From assembly GCF_004328705.1 (NCBI RefSeq), contig NZ_CP035319.1, forward strand, positions 1 to 64,000: a stretch of 64,000 bases of DNA, read 5' to 3'. Shown here one piece after another: positions 1-9,711 of this stretch. The position numbers were made by a program, and so were the translations under genes. Under the pieces are notes generated by a model, which saw only the letters and a program-made list of their open reading frames with translations, was not told the DNA's origin and did not search any database. Positions within the stretch are counted from its first letter, which is position 1. Each line of letters starts with the position of its first letter. This stretch comes from Rhodococcus sp. ABRD24. Lineage in GTDB: Bacteria; Actinomycetota; Actinomycetes; Mycobacteriales; Mycobacteriaceae.

Positions 1-908
1 ACCGCGGACCACGGCGTCGCGACCACCACGTCGGCGCCGTGGTCCACCGGTCGCAGGTCCAGTGCCGCAGCGAACTCGTCGACGTCGTCGGCGTACACCT
101 CCAGGACTGCGGCGGCGGCGTAGTCGGTCGCTCCGATGCCGCTCACCGCGTATCCGACGCCAGCGTTCGCTCCGGCGAGACGCGTGCGAAGCGCGTCGAC
201 GCCGTCCGGAGCCGCGAATCCTCGTGTCGGGCACACCTTGCGGTCGGCCGCCCAGGCCCTGAGCATGTGCGCCCACCGGACGTCGGTGACCGGTCCGCGA
301 GGAAGTCGGGTGAGCAGTTCGCGTTCGAGAAGGACCTCGACCACCCGGTACGCCGCGCCGGTGGACGCGCCGGACAGCTTGATCAATTCCGGGACGGATA
401 CTTCGCCGACATGATCGGCCAGGGCCCGCACGACGCGGTCGGACGGCTCCCCGGTGAGAACGCCGGACGGACGGCCCGGCCCTCGCCACGGGTCCGCGTC
501 GGCGCCGCGGTTGCGGACCCAGATCGCGGGGCGCGGGGCGACGAGATTGAGGTTGCCGGTGGCGTCCGCGTACGAGATTCCGTGGCCGTCGAGTTGCCGG
601 CGGACCGGCTCCGACAGATAGTGCGCGCACACGAATCCGCGGTCACTGTCGGACAGTTCCGCGGCGATGCGAGCGACATCGCCGCTCAGCACGCCGCGGG
701 ACGCGACGATCGCATAGGACACCGACTCACCGTCGGGTGCGGTGATCAGCAGGCGATTCGGTGCCGCGGGGGAGCGGGGACGATCGGACGACACAGTCCA
801 TCCGGAGGGGAGCTGGGCATCCAGCCAGGACAGGGCGCGGCGGTAGATGTCGATGCTGCGCTCTGGCCGAGGATTCGGTGCAACGTCCGTCTGAGTCACA
901 TTCGCCAC
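1..908 (-). CDS. Winged-helix regulator, AbiEi-antitoxin-like (3' end cut by window)
   Basis: The reading frame is open for about 302 codons on the minus strand and runs off the left edge, so the C-terminus is missing. Around residues 156-205 there is a predicted winged helix-turn-helix (SVPELIKLSGAS followed by AAYRVVEVLLERELL). The preceding stretch, with GISYADATGNLNL and the GRPSG linker, resembles actinobacterial proteins annotated as type IV TA AbiEi-family antitoxin-like regulators. No cognate nucleotidyltransferase toxin is visible, but the downstream side lies outside the window. The GTG at 908 is the most upstream start; another GTG at 899 is equally possible and neither has a clear ribosome-binding site. 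The family assignment comes from recalled sequence resemblance and is tentative. Confidence 0.6.
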   Translation of the reverse strand, partial: MANVTQTDVAPNPRPERSIDIYRRALSWLDAQLPSGWTVSSDRPRSPAAPNRLLITAPDGESVSYAIVASRGVLSGDVARIAAELSDSDRGFVCAHYLSEPVRRQLDGHGISYADATGNLNLVAPRPAIWVRNRGADADPWRGPGRPSGVLTGEPSDRVVRALADHVGEVSVPELIKLSGASTGAAYRVVEVLLERELLTRLPRGPVTDVRWAHMLRAWAADRKVCPTRGFAAPDGVDALRTRLAGANAGVGYAVSGIGATDYAAAAVLEVYADDVDEFAAALDLRPVDHGADVVVATPWSA

Positions 909-1138
909 TGTAGCCACTCTGTGCACAACGGAACGGGAAGAAAAGCCGAACTCGCGATACGTGTCGCGTGGATGTCTGAATGGGACGGAACAAGATGATT
1001 TGCCGAATATCACGGTTCGAAGTTCTCGAGGGAACATCAAGTTCCGCGCTGGGTCACCACCCCGGACGGCCTGGAAGGGAGGGTCGCACGGGGCTCAGAC
1101 GGGTGCGGCGTGTACGCGGGTGGCGTGTAGGCAGAGTG

Positions 1139-2314
1139 TCACCGGGGCACAGGGGAATCCGGGGCGGTCGCCTTGCTCGTTCGCGGCATGAGGAGCGGCG
1201 GCAGCACGGCCAGGAGGAGTGCCGGCAGCAGGAAGGCAGCGCTGGGATGAACCGCGTAGAGCGGAGTCAGGGCAAGCGGAGCCAGGGCCGCTCCGGAGAA
1301 GCGGAGCGACTGCACAACGGAGACCGCGCCGCCGCGGTTCCCGCCTGTGCCGCCGAGCACCGCGGCATTGACCCCGACAAGCAGGAATTGAGACGAAATA
1401 CCGGCGGCGAACCAGACGACTGCAGCCACTGCCGCGACCTCGACGGTGCCGACGGTCGAGACCAGTACGGCGCCGGTGATCGCGCCGGCGATGACGGTGC
1501 GCCGCGCGCCGATCCGGTCGATGAGCATTCCGACCGGCCGGGCCGTGAGAATTCCGGCGACGCCGAAACCGGTGAGTAGCAGTCCGCGCTCGGCCGGACT
1601 CATTCCGAAGGCGTCCTCGGCGCGGAATGCGAGCAGGAAACCCAGCCCGCCCAGTGCTCCCCACCCGAGGAGTGCGACGATGCCGACTCGGAGTACCTGC
1701 GGCCGCAGCGCGTCGCGGAGGCGCGCCCCGGTATCGGCCGGGATCTTGCGGGCCGCGTCCGGTAGACCGAGGAGCCCGAGCAGACCGGCTACAACGGCAA
1801 TCGCGAGGAAGGCCAGGCGCCAGTTCACTTCGGCCGCGAGTCCTCCGATCAGCGGTGCAGTGGTCTGGCCCGCGGCCTGCAAGGCGCCGAACGCGCCCAG
1901 GGCGCGTCCGAGCTTTCGTTGCGGCGTAATCGCGGCCAGCGCGGCCAGCAGCAGAGGGGAGGTGAACGCGTTCGCGCTGCCCTGGAGAACTCGGGCGGCG
2001 AGGAACAGTTCGAGCGTGGGCGCGGCGAAACAGGCCACCGACGCGAGGAGGTACACGCTGTATGCGACTCGGACCGTGCGCATGCGTCCCCAGCGGGCGC
2101 CGAGTGTGCCGGAGACGAGCATCGCCAACGCGAACGGCAGCAGGTAGGCCGTCAGCGAGGTGGCGGCCGCGGATGCGTCGACGCCGAGTCCAGCACCGAT
2201 CTCGGGCAGCATCGATATGACGACGCCGCCGCCGAATGGACCGAGGAATCCGCCGGCATACAGTGCGACAAGTTGGAGTCGGCTGCGTAGACCGGGATCG
2301 GTGTCCGCGCTCAC
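1139..2314 (-). CDS. MFS transporter
   Basis: This encodes a 391-residue membrane protein with about 12 hydrophobic segments typical of the major facilitator superfamily. An early GxLGARWGRMR loop between TM2 and TM3 is the MFS signature-A region, and the second half has an equivalent MLIDRIGARR loop. Drug or metabolite efflux is the usual role of this subgroup, but no substrate can be read from the sequence. I chose the GTG at 2314 because it overlaps the stop of the upstream PAC2 gene by four bases (GTGA), indicating translational coupling. The frame is open further upstream, but that part lies antisense-in-phase inside the PAC2 gene and is not protein-like. Confidence 0.88.
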   Translation of the reverse strand: MSADTDPGLRSRLQLVALYAGGFLGPFGGGVVISMLPEIGAGLGVDASAAATSLTAYLLPFALAMLVSGTLGARWGRMRTVRVAYSVYLLASVACFAAPTLELFLAARVLQGSANAFTSPLLLAALAAITPQRKLGRALGAFGALQAAGQTTAPLIGGLAAEVNWRLAFLAIAVVAGLLGLLGLPDAARKIPADTGARLRDALRPQVLRVGIVALLGWGALGGLGFLLAFRAEDAFGMSPAERGLLLTGFGVAGILTARPVGMLIDRIGARRTVIAGAITGAVLVSTVGTVEVAAVAAVVWFAAGISSQFLLVGVNAAVLGGTGGNRGGAVSVVQSLRFSGAALAPLALTPLYAVHPSAAFLLPALLLAVLPPLLMPRTSKATAPDSPVPR

Positions 2315-3219
2315 GCCCCGAAACGTCCGGGGCCGCGGCGGCGCAGGTACCGCTCGAACTCGGCGGCGAGTGCGTCGCCGTCGATCTTCGAGATTGCCTC
2401 CGAGATGTTGGTCTCGGCGTCGCCGCGTTCCTCGAGGGTGCGCACGTACTCGGCGATTTCCTCGTCGTCGCGGGTCATCTCGGATATCGACTCTTCCCAG
2501 TCCTCCGCCTGCCCGGGTAGGTCGCCGAGTGGGACCTCGATATCGAGGACATCCTCGACGCGCTGCAGTAGCGCGACAGTGGCTTTGGGGTTGGGCGGCT
2601 GGGACACATAGTGCGGAACCGCCGCCCAGAAGGACACGGCCGGCACGCCCGCCTTGACACACGCGTCCTGCAGAATGCCGGCGATGCCGGTCGGCCCCTC
2701 GTATCGAGTCTGTTCCAGGTTGAAGCGCTCGGCCGCCGCGATGCTGTGTGCGGTTCCCGTTACCGGCACGGGACGGCTGTGCGGGGTGTCGGCGAGGAGA
2801 GCGCCGAGGATGACCACGGTGTGGACACCGAGCTCGTCGACGAACTCGAGCAGTTCCTCGCAGAAGCTGCGCCAGCGCATGTTCGGTTCGATTCCGCGCA
2901 GCAGCACGATGTCGCGGTCGCTGCCCGGCGGCGAGCAGACCGATAGCTGTGTGGTCGGCCACACTATCTCGCGGGTGACACCTTCCACTTGCCGGATCAT
3001 CGGCCGATTGACCTGGTAATCGTAGTAGTCCTCGGAGTCGAGCTCGGCGAGCGGCTGTGCGTTCCACGTCAGCTCGAGATGCTCGACGGCGCCGCTGGCG
3101 GCGTCACCGGCGTCGTTCCAGCCTTCGAACGAAGCGATCAGGATCGGATCGCGCAGCGTCGGTACATCCCCCTCGGTATCGGCCGATTCGGTGATCTCGG
3201 GCAACTCGCGTGAACTCAC
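2311..3219 (-). CDS. PAC2 (proteasome assembly chaperone) family protein
   Basis: This is a 302-residue soluble protein of the PAC2 family, named after a eukaryotic proteasome assembly chaperone. The N-terminal region has the typical ILIASFEGWNDAGDAASGAV stretch, and the middle carries PHSRPVPVTGTA and PTGIAGILQDAC. In actinobacteria members are common near metH and mshC; their biochemical role is not established, and a link to the proteasome genes 10 kb away is only suggestive. Start is the GTG at 3219, six bases after a TAGGCT -10 box on the minus strand, so the transcript is probably leaderless. It is followed by the four-base-overlapping MFS gene and is divergent from metH. Confidence 0.88.
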   Translation of the reverse strand: MSSRELPEITESADTEGDVPTLRDPILIASFEGWNDAGDAASGAVEHLELTWNAQPLAELDSEDYYDYQVNRPMIRQVEGVTREIVWPTTQLSVCSPPGSDRDIVLLRGIEPNMRWRSFCEELLEFVDELGVHTVVILGALLADTPHSRPVPVTGTAHSIAAAERFNLEQTRYEGPTGIAGILQDACVKAGVPAVSFWAAVPHYVSQPPNPKATVALLQRVEDVLDIEVPLGDLPGQAEDWEESISEMTRDDEEIAEYVRTLEERGDAETNISEAISKIDGDALAAEFERYLRRRGPGRFGA

Positions 3220-3225
3220 CCACCC

Positions 3226-3231
3226 AGCCTA
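3226..3231 (-). promoter_or_regulatory. -10 box of the PAC2 gene (leaderless start)
   Basis: TAGGCT on the minus strand lies six bases before the GTG at 3219. This spacing puts transcription initiation at or next to the start codon. It shares a roughly 50-base intergenic region with the divergent metH promoter. Confidence 0.6.
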
Positions 3232-3257
3232 CGACCAGTGGCCGACGAGTCGACCAC

Positions 3258-3263
3258 TACTCT
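3258..3263 (+). promoter_or_regulatory. -10 box of metH (leaderless start)
   Basis: TACTCT is followed by seven bases and then the ATG at 3271. This supports the ATG at 3271 over the in-frame GTG at 3238, which lies upstream of the box and could not be on such a transcript. Confidence 0.6.
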
Positions 3264-3270
3264 GGACGGC

Positions 3271-6200
3271 ATGTCTGCACCATTCCACTCTGCCCTGCTC
3301 GATGCGCTGAAGCAGCGCGTTGTCATCGGCGACGGCGCCATGGGCACCATGCTGCAGGCCGCGGATCTGAGCCTCGACGACTTCCTGGGACTTGAAGGCT
3401 GCAACGAGATTCTCAACGAGACCCGCCCCGACGTGCTGCGCGACATCCACCGCGCCTACTTCGAGGCCGGTGCCGATGCGATCGAGACCAACACATTCGG
3501 TTGCAACCTCCCGAACCTCGCCGATTACGACATCGCCCATCGCATTCGGGATCTTTCCGAGCGCGGCGCCCGCCTCGCCCGCGAGGTGGCCGACGAGATG
3601 GGGCCCGGCCGCGACGGCATGGGCCGCTTCGTGCTCGGGTCGATGGGGCCGGGTACGAAGCTGCCCACCCTCGGGCATGCGCCGTTCGCCGTGCTGCGCG
3701 ACGCCTACGCCGAGTCGGCGCTCGGCATGATCGAAGGCGGCGCCGATGCGATCTTGATCGAGACCTGCCAGGACCTGCTCCAGGTGAAGGCTGCGATCAT
3801 CGGCAGTCAGCGCGCGATGGAGAAGCTGGGCCGCCGACTGCCGATCATCACCCACGTCACCGTCGAGACCACGGGCACGATGCTGCTCGGCAGCGAGATC
3901 GGTGCGGCGCTGACGGCGCTCGAGCCGCTCGGGATCGACATGATCGGCTTGAACTGCGCCACCGGTCCCGACGAGATGAGCGAGCACCTGCGGCATCTGT
4001 CGCGGCACTCGACGCTGCCGGTGTCGGTGATGCCGAATGCCGGTCTGCCACAGCTCGGCCCCAACGGCGCCGAGTACCCCCTGACCCCCGCGGAACTCGC
4101 CGTCGCGCTGTCCGGGTTCGTGAGCGAGTTCGGTCTGTCGCTGGTCGGCGGCTGCTGCGGTACCACGCCGGAGCACATCCGTCAGGTCGCCGAGGCCGTC
4201 CGCAAGGTCGAGAAGGCGCAGCGGACGCCGCAGCCCGAGGACGGCACGTCGTCGCTGTACCAGTCGGTGCCGTTCGATCAGGATGCGTCCATTCTGATGA
4301 TCGGCGAGCGCACCAACTCCAACGGCTCCAAGGCATTTCGCGAGGCGATGATTGCCGAGGACTATCAGAAGTGCATCGACATCGCGAAGGACCAGACGCG
4401 CGACGGCGCACACATGCTCGACCTCAATGTCGATTACGTCGGCCGGGACGGCGCCGCGGACATGGCTGCCCTCGCGAGCCGATTCGCGACCGCGTCGACG
4501 TTGCCGATCATGCTCGATTCCACCGAGCCGGAGGTGCTCCGGGCCGGGCTCGAGCACCTCGGTGGCCGGTGTGCCGTCAACTCGGTGAATTACGAGGACG
4601 GCGACGGTCCGAACTCGCGTTACCAGCGGATCATGACGCTGGTCAAGGAGCATGGCGCGGCTGTGGTCGCCCTGACCATCGATGAGGAGGGGCAGGCCCG
4701 CACGGCCGAGCACAAGGTGCGGATTGCCGAGCGTCTCATCGAGGACATCACCACCACGTGGGGACTGTCGCAGTCCGACATCATCATCGACGCGCTCACC
4801 TTCCCGATCTCGACGGGCCAGGAGGAGGTGCGACGCGACGGCATCGAGACGATCGATGCGATCCGAGAGATCGAGCGCCGCTACCCGGACGTGCACTTCA
4901 CGCTGGGTATCTCGAACATCTCGTTCGGCCTCAACCCGGCCGCTCGGCAGGTCCTCAACTCGGTGTTCCTGCACGAGTGCACCGAGGCCGGTCTCGACAC
5001 CGCGATCGTGCACGCATCGAAAATCCTGCCGATGGCCCGGATCCCCGACGAGCAGCGCGAGCTCGCGCTCGACCTGGTCTACGACCGTCGCCGCGAGGGC
5101 TACGACCCGCTGCAGAAACTAATGGAGCTGTTCGAGGGCGTGTCCGCGGCATCGGCTCGCGCGTCGCGCGCCGAGGAACTCGCCGCGCTGCCGCTGTTCG
5201 AGAGGCTCGAGCGACGGATCGTCGACGGCGAACGAGGAGGACTCGAAGCAGACCTCGACGCTGCGATGCTCGAACGTCCGCCGCTCGAGATCATCAACGA
5301 GACGCTCCTGTCGGGCATGAAGACGGTCGGTGAGCTGTTCGGTTCCGGACAGATGCAGTTGCCGTTCGTGCTGCAGTCCGCCGAGGTCATGAAGGCCGCC
5401 GTGGCGTACCTGGAGCCGCACATGGAATCGACCGGCGACGACGGCAAGGGCCGGATCGTGCTCGCGACCGTCAAGGGCGACGTGCACGACATCGGGAAGA
5501 ACCTCGTGGACATCATCCTGTCGAACAACGGCTACGAGGTCGTCAACATCGGTATCAAACAGCCGATCGCGACCATCCTCGACGTCGCCCTCGACAAGCG
5601 CGCCGATGTCATCGGGATGTCGGGCCTGCTCGTGAAGTCGACCGTTGTGATGAAGGAGAACCTCGAGGAGCTCAACGCCAAGGGCGTCGCGGAGGACTTC
5701 CCGGTGCTGCTCGGCGGCGCCGCTCTGACGCGGTCATATGTCGAGAACGATCTGTCCGCGGTCTATCAGGGCGAGGTGTCGTACGCGCGTGACGCCTTCG
5801 AGGGCCTGCACCTGATGGACACGATCATGGCCGTCAAGCGCGGCGAGGGTCCGGCGCCGGACAGTCCGGAAGCCCTGGCGGCCAAGGAGAAGGCGGCCGA
5901 GCGCAAGGCGCGCCACGAGCGTTCGAAGCGGATCGCCGAGAAGCGTAAGGCCGAGGCTGCGCCGGTCGAGGTGCCGAAGCGGTCCGACGTTGCGATCGAT
6001 GTCCCCGTGCCGAGGCCGCCTTTCTGGGGGACTCGGATCGTCAAGGGCATCGCGCTGGCCGAGTACTCGGGCCTGCTCGACGAGCGTGCGCTGTTCCTGG
6101 GACAGTGGGGTCTGCGCGGTCAGCGGGCCGGCGACGGCCCGACGTACGAGGAACTGGTCGAGACCGAGGGCCGTCCGCGCCTGCGGTACTGGCTCGACCG

Positions 6201-6876
6201 CCTCAGCACCGAGGGCGTGTTGCAGCACGCGGCCGTCGTCTACGGGTACTTCCCGGCGGTCTCGGAGGGCGACGATGTGATCGTGCTCGAGTCCCCGACC
6301 GAGTCGGCTGGTCTCTCCGCAGGCTCCGCTCCTGATCCTGATGCGCCCGAGCGGTTCCGGTTCACCTTCCCGCGTCAGCAGCGGGACCGGTTCCTGTGCA
6401 TCGCCGACTTCGTGCGTTCCCGCGACGACGCGCGTAAGGACGGTCAGGTGGACGTGCTGCCGATGAACCTGGTGACGATGGGTCAGCCCATTGCGGACTT
6501 CGCCAACGAACTGTTCGCCGCGAACTCTTACCGGGACTACCTCGAGGTACACGGCATCGGCGTCCAGCTCACCGAGGCGCTCGCCGAGTACTGGCATCGC
6601 CGCGTCCGCGAGGAGCTGACCCTGCCGGGCGGCCACAGCCTGGCCGAGCAGGACCCGTCGAATGTCGAGGACTTCTTCAAGCTCGAATACCGTGGAGCCC
6701 GTTACTCGTTCGGTTACGGCGCCTGCCCCGATCTGGAGGACCGACGCAAGCTCGTCGCGATGCTCGAGCCGGAGCGTATCGGCGTCGAGCTGTCCGAGGA
6801 GGTCCAGTTGCATCCCGAGCAGTCCACCGATGCGTTCGTGCTGCACCACCCGGAGGCCAAGTACTTCAATGTTTGA
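3271..6876 (+). CDS. metH: Cobalamin-dependent methionine synthase
   Basis: MetH transfers a methyl group from methyltetrahydrofolate via methylcobalamin to homocysteine, making methionine. The 1201-residue product has the full modular order. The homocysteine-binding domain (about 1-320) carries zinc-ligand cysteines C295-C296 in GGCCGTTPEH. The pterin-binding domain (about 340-610) begins near MIGERTNSNGS. The cobalamin module (about 640-860) has the lower-ligand motif DVHDIG with H739. The C-terminal reactivation domain (about 930-1200) is intact. The ATG at 3271 is preferred because it follows a TACTCT -10 box by seven bases and matches mycobacterial N-termini; an in-frame GTG at 3238 is the alternative. 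The HAD gene overlaps its last codons by eight bases. The window also encodes much of the B12 pathway that supplies its cofactor. Confidence 0.97.
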   Translation: MSAPFHSALLDALKQRVVIGDGAMGTMLQAADLSLDDFLGLEGCNEILNETRPDVLRDIHRAYFEAGADAIETNTFGCNLPNLADYDIAHRIRDLSERGARLAREVADEMGPGRDGMGRFVLGSMGPGTKLPTLGHAPFAVLRDAYAESALGMIEGGADAILIETCQDLLQVKAAIIGSQRAMEKLGRRLPIITHVTVETTGTMLLGSEIGAALTALEPLGIDMIGLNCATGPDEMSEHLRHLSRHSTLPVSVMPNAGLPQLGPNGAEYPLTPAELAVALSGFVSEFGLSLVGGCCGTTPEHIRQVAEAVRKVEKAQRTPQPEDGTSSLYQSVPFDQDASILMIGERTNSNGSKAFREAMIAEDYQKCIDIAKDQTRDGAHMLDLNVDYVGRDGAADMAALASRFATASTLPIMLDSTEPEVLRAGLEHLGGRCAVNSVNYEDGDGPNSRYQRIMTLVKEHGAAVVALTIDEEGQARTAEHKVRIAERLIEDITTTWGLSQSDIIIDALTFPISTGQEEVRRDGIETIDAIREIERRYPDVHFTLGISNISFGLNPAARQVLNSVFLHECTEAGLDTAIVHASKILPMARIPDEQRELALDLVYDRRREGYDPLQKLMELFEGVSAASARASRAEELAALPLFERLERRIVDGERGGLEADLDAAMLERPPLEIINETLLSGMKTVGELFGSGQMQLPFVLQSAEVMKAAVAYLEPHMESTGDDGKGRIVLATVKGDVHDIGKNLVDIILSNNGYEVVNIGIKQPIATILDVALDKRADVIGMSGLLVKSTVVMKENLEELNAKGVAEDFPVLLGGAALTRSYVENDLSAVYQGEVSYARDAFEGLHLMDTIMAVKRGEGPAPDSPEALAAKEKAAERKARHERSKRIAEKRKAEAAPVEVPKRSDVAIDVPVPRPPFWGTRIVKGIALAEYSGLLDERALFLGQWGLRGQRAGDGPTYEELVETEGRPRLRYWLDRLSTEGVLQHAAVVYGYFPAVSEGDDVIVLESPTESAGLSAGSAPDPDAPERFRFTFPRQQRDRFLCIADFVRSRDDARKDGQVDVLPMNLVTMGQPIADFANELFAANSYRDYLEVHGIGVQLTEALAEYWHRRVREELTLPGGHSLAEQDPSNVEDFFKLEYRGARYSFGYGACPDLEDRRKLVAMLEPERIGVELSEEVQLHPEQSTDAFVLHHPEAKYFNV

Positions 6877-7579
6877 TCGAACCGGAACGGTGGTGTCGGG
6901 CAGGCCGACGGGCATCCTCCGTGCGGTCCTGTGGGACATGGACGGCACGCTGCTCGAGTCGGAGAATCTGTGGGACATCGGAGTTCGCGAGCTGTCGCTG
7001 CACCTCGGCGGCCCGATGTCGGAGGAGACCCGGCTCGCCACGATAGGAGCGTCCAGCCACAACGCGCTGACCACGGTGTTCGCGGCGCTGAACCTGGATC
7101 CGCATCCGCCGGCTCTCGCCGATGCCAAGGACTGGTTGTACACGCGGATGGGAGAGTTGTTCGCGGCCGGGCTGCCGTGGCGGCCCGGTGCGCAGGCGGC
7201 CCTGCGGACCGTCCGAGCGTCCGGCCTCGGTTCGGCGCTCGTGACCAACACCGATCGTGACCTGTGTGAGTTCGCGCTCGACACACTGGGCCGTGAGCAC
7301 TTCGACCACTCGGTGTGCGGCGACGAGGTACCGGCGGGTAAGCCGGATCCGGCGCCGTACCTCAAGGCGGCCGAACTGCTCGGCGTGACGCCCGCGGACT
7401 GTCTCGCGGTGGAGGACTCGCCCACCGGGGCCGCGGCGGCGGATGCCGCAGGCTGCACTGTGCTGGTGATCCCGTCCATCACCGACGTCCCGGCATCGGC
7501 GAACCGGATCTTCCGCACCACACTCGAAGGTCTGACGGAGTCGGACCTGTTCGCTCTGCATCGGCGGGAGGTGGCCTGA
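6869..7579 (+). CDS. HAD-family hydrolase (beta-phosphoglucomutase-like)
   Basis: This is a 236-residue haloacid-dehalogenase phosphatase with all four motifs: nucleophile loop DMDGT near residue 23, the threonine of VTNT, the lysine of AGKPDP, and the acidic pair in AVEDSPTG. The cap between motifs I and II is alpha-helical, as in the beta-phosphoglucomutase/phosphoglycolate subfamily. The substrate is not known. Its ATG at 6869 overlaps the end of metH by eight bases, so it is probably co-transcribed; trhO follows after two bases. Confidence 0.88.
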   Translation: MFDRTGTVVSGRPTGILRAVLWDMDGTLLESENLWDIGVRELSLHLGGPMSEETRLATIGASSHNALTTVFAALNLDPHPPALADAKDWLYTRMGELFAAGLPWRPGAQAALRTVRASGLGSALVTNTDRDLCEFALDTLGREHFDHSVCGDEVPAGKPDPAPYLKAAELLGVTPADCLAVEDSPTGAAAADAAGCTVLVIPSITDVPASANRIFRTTLEGLTESDLFALHRREVA

Positions 7580-7581
7580 GC

Positions 7582-8442
7582 GTGGCGACCCCGAAGATCG
7601 TGCTCTTCTACCGGTTCACCCCACTTGCGGATCCCGAGGCGATCCGGTTGTGGCAACACACTCTCGCGGCGTCGAACAACCTGACGGGCCGAATCCTGAT
7701 CTCGGAGCACGGAATCAATGCGACGGTGGGAGGCGACATCGCCGACGTCAAGCGGTATGTGCGAGGTACCCGTTCGTACGCACCGTTCTCCGACGCCGAC
7801 ATCAAGTGGTCCGACGGTACCGGAAGTGGTGTCTCGGACTTCCCGCGGCTGTCGGTGAGGGTGCGCCCCGAGATCGTCACATTCGGCGTTCCGGGCGAGG
7901 TGAAGGTCGATGCCGATGGCATTGTCGGCGGCGGTACTCACCTGTCGCCCAACGAGCTTCACGAACTGGTCGAACAGCGCGGCGACGACGTCGTGTTCTT
8001 CGACGGCCGCAACGCGTTCGAGGCCGAGATCGGGCGTTTCCGGAATGCCGTCGTCCCCGATGTCTCGACCACCCGCGATTTCGTGGCAGCGCTGGACAGC
8101 GGACGCTACGACCATCTCAAGTCCAAGCCCGTCGTCACGTACTGCACGGGCGGCGTGCGGTGCGAGGTGCTGTCGGCGCTGATGCGGGGCCGCGGGTTCG
8201 ATGAGGTCTACCAACTCGACGGCGGCATCGTCCGCTACGGCGAGGCCTTCGGCGACGAAGGCCTGTGGGAAGGCTCGCTGTACGTCTTCGACAAGCGGAT
8301 GAACGTCGACTTCACCGACAAGGCGATCGCGCTGGGGCGGTGCACACTGTGCCAGGCACCGACGTCGCGATACCGCAACTATCCGGACGAGGGAGGCCGC
8401 GAGCTGACGCTGGTCTGCCAGACGTGCGTCCCCGACGCCTGA
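7582..8442 (+). CDS. trhO: tRNA uridine(34) hydroxylase (rhodanese-like, UPF0176)
   Basis: TrhO hydroxylates wobble uridine 34 in tRNA, using oxygen, to give 5-hydroxyuridine. The 286-residue protein has the UPF0176 N-terminal domain (about 1-95), a rhodanese domain with the active-site cysteine loop YCTGGVRCE, and a C-terminal zinc-ribbon-like piece with CTLC and a late CQTC. Start is a GTG two bases after the HAD stop, within a tightly packed run from metH to the pseudouridine synthase. Length and motif order match the family. Confidence 0.93.
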   Translation: MATPKIVLFYRFTPLADPEAIRLWQHTLAASNNLTGRILISEHGINATVGGDIADVKRYVRGTRSYAPFSDADIKWSDGTGSGVSDFPRLSVRVRPEIVTFGVPGEVKVDADGIVGGGTHLSPNELHELVEQRGDDVVFFDGRNAFEAEIGRFRNAVVPDVSTTRDFVAALDSGRYDHLKSKPVVTYCTGGVRCEVLSALMRGRGFDEVYQLDGGIVRYGEAFGDEGLWEGSLYVFDKRMNVDFTDKAIALGRCTLCQAPTSRYRNYPDEGGRELTLVCQTCVPDA

Positions 8443-8458
8443 CGAAGGGCGACCGAGG

Positions 8459-9346
8459 ATGGCACGTGCACCGCTGCCGGTGCGGGACGGTCTCGGCCCG
8501 GACCGGATCAGGATGCCGGCCGGGCACGACGCGGTGACGGTGTCCGAATACCTGTCGGCGGACCATCCCGGCGAGGACTGGGCGGGCCGGATCGAGGCCG
8601 GCGAGGTGGTCGACGAGCATGGCCGGACCGTCGATCGGGAGACGCGCTACCAGCCGTCGCGGTTCGTCTACTTCTATCGCGAACCGGCGCCCGAGGTGCC
8701 GGTGCCGTTCGCTGTCGACATCCTGCATCACGGGGCCGGGCTGGTCGTGGTAGACAAGCCGCATTTTCTGTCGACGATTCCGCGCGGTGCGCATATCCGT
8801 GAGACCGTCGTGGTCCGGCTACGGCGGCAACTGGATCTGCCTGACTTGGTTCCCGTACATCGCCTCGACCGGATGACGGCGGGCGTGCTGCTGTGCACGT
8901 CGGATCCGGCGCTGCGCCGGCCATACCAGGAGATGTTCGAGCGCCAGCGGGTGCGCAAGGTGTACGAGGCGATCGCGCCGTACCGCGGCGACGTCCAGTT
9001 CCCATGCACTGTGCGCAGTCTGATCAGGAAGGTGCACGGCCAGCTCACGGCGTACGAGGAACCGGGCGAACCGAACTCGGAGACGCGGATCGAACTGGTC
9101 GAGCGCCTCGGCGACCTTGCTCGCTATCGACTGCATCCGCGGACCGGCCGAACGCACCAGCTCCGGTTGCACCTGAACTCGCTGGGCGCGCCGATCCTCG
9201 GCGACAACTTCTACCCGCAGTTCCGGCGGCGGGAATCGAACGACTTCACCGATCCGCTGCGGCTGCTCGCCCGCAGCCTCGAGTTCGATGATCCGGTGAC
9301 GGGCGAGCCCCAGCGGTTCGAGAGTCGCCGGACGTTGGAGTGCTGA
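8459..9346 (+). CDS. RluA-family pseudouridine synthase
   Basis: This 295-residue enzyme should isomerise uridine to pseudouridine in rRNA or tRNA. The catalytic aspartate lies in [10 protein letters not shown], and the later [12 protein letters not shown] stretch is the conserved uracil-pocket motif. The N-terminal about 90 residues are not an obvious S4 domain, which favours RluA-type over RsuA-type. The target nucleotide cannot be assigned from sequence. The ATG lies 16 bases after trhO. Confidence 0.9.
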   Translation: MARAPLPVRDGLGPDRIRMPAGHDAVTVSEYLSADHPGEDWAGRIEAGEVVDEHGRTVDRETRYQPSRFVYFYREPAPEVPVPFAVDILHHGAGLVVVDKPHFLSTIPRGAHIRETVVVRLRRQLDLPDLVPVHRLDRMTAGVLLCTSDPALRRPYQEMFERQRVRKVYEAIAPYRGDVQFPCTVRSLIRKVHGQLTAYEEPGEPNSETRIELVERLGDLARYRLHPRTGRTHQLRLHLNSLGAPILGDNFYPQFRRRESNDFTDPLRLLARSLEFDDPVTGEPQRFESRRTLEC

Positions 9347-9382
9347 GGCTGGTCCAAATTCGGCCTCCTTCGGAGCACGTGA

Positions 9383-9388
9383 GACAAT
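9383..9388 (+). promoter_or_regulatory. Candidate -10 box of hisE
   Basis: GACAAT lies eight bases before the GTG at 9397. It departs from the TANNNT pattern seen at other leaderless genes here, so it is only a candidate, but it agrees with the absence of a Shine-Dalgarno sequence. Confidence 0.4.
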
Positions 9389-9396
9389 CGATACCC

Positions 9397-9660
9397 GTGA
9401 AGACCTTCGAATCCCTGTTCGCCGAGCTGACCGAGCGCGCCGCCTCCCGCCCCGAGGGATCCGGCACCGTTGCTGCGCTGGACGCAGGCGTCCATTCGCA
9501 GGGCAAGAAGGTGCTCGAGGAGGCTGGCGAGGTGTGGATCGCCGCCGAACACGAGAGCAACGAGGCGCTCGCAGAGGAGATCTCGCAGCTGCTGTACTGG
9601 GTCCAGGTGCTGATGGTGGGCAAGGGGCTCGAGCTCGAAGACGTGTACCGACATCTCTGA
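9397..9660 (+). CDS. hisE: Phosphoribosyl-ATP pyrophosphatase
   Basis: HisE removes pyrophosphate from phosphoribosyl-ATP, the second step of histidine synthesis. The 87-residue product matches stand-alone actinobacterial HisE and carries the MazG-like metal motif [16 protein letters not shown] and a second acidic helix, [14 protein letters not shown]. The GTG at 9397 gives the conserved [11 protein letters not shown]-terminus; the frame is open upstream to 9340 but that part overlaps the previous gene. It is followed 51 bases later by hisG, the usual hisE-hisG pair. Confidence 0.95.
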   Translation: MKTFESLFAELTERAASRPEGSGTVAALDAGVHSQGKKVLEEAGEVWIAAEHESNEALAEEISQLLYWVQVLMVGKGLELEDVYRHL

Positions 9661-9711
9661 GCCGATCGGCCCCATCCCCGTACCCCACGCCGTTTGGAAG
9701 GACCACCCCAC

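Noticed and set aside
909..1138. Possible small gene between the left regulator and the MFS gene
   Set aside because: Open frames here are short, overlap neighbours and lack ribosome-binding sites. I see nothing to annotate in the 230 bases.
2315..3067. 251-codon N-terminal extension of the MFS transporter frame
   Set aside because: It lies entirely antisense to the PAC2 gene, is rich in Arg and Ala, has no membrane segments, and the MFS start is explained by the four-base GTGA overlap.
3229..8214. Long minus-strand frames antisense to metH and trhO (594 and 826 codons)
   Set aside because: These arise from GC-rich third positions of the real genes and have no domain-like composition.
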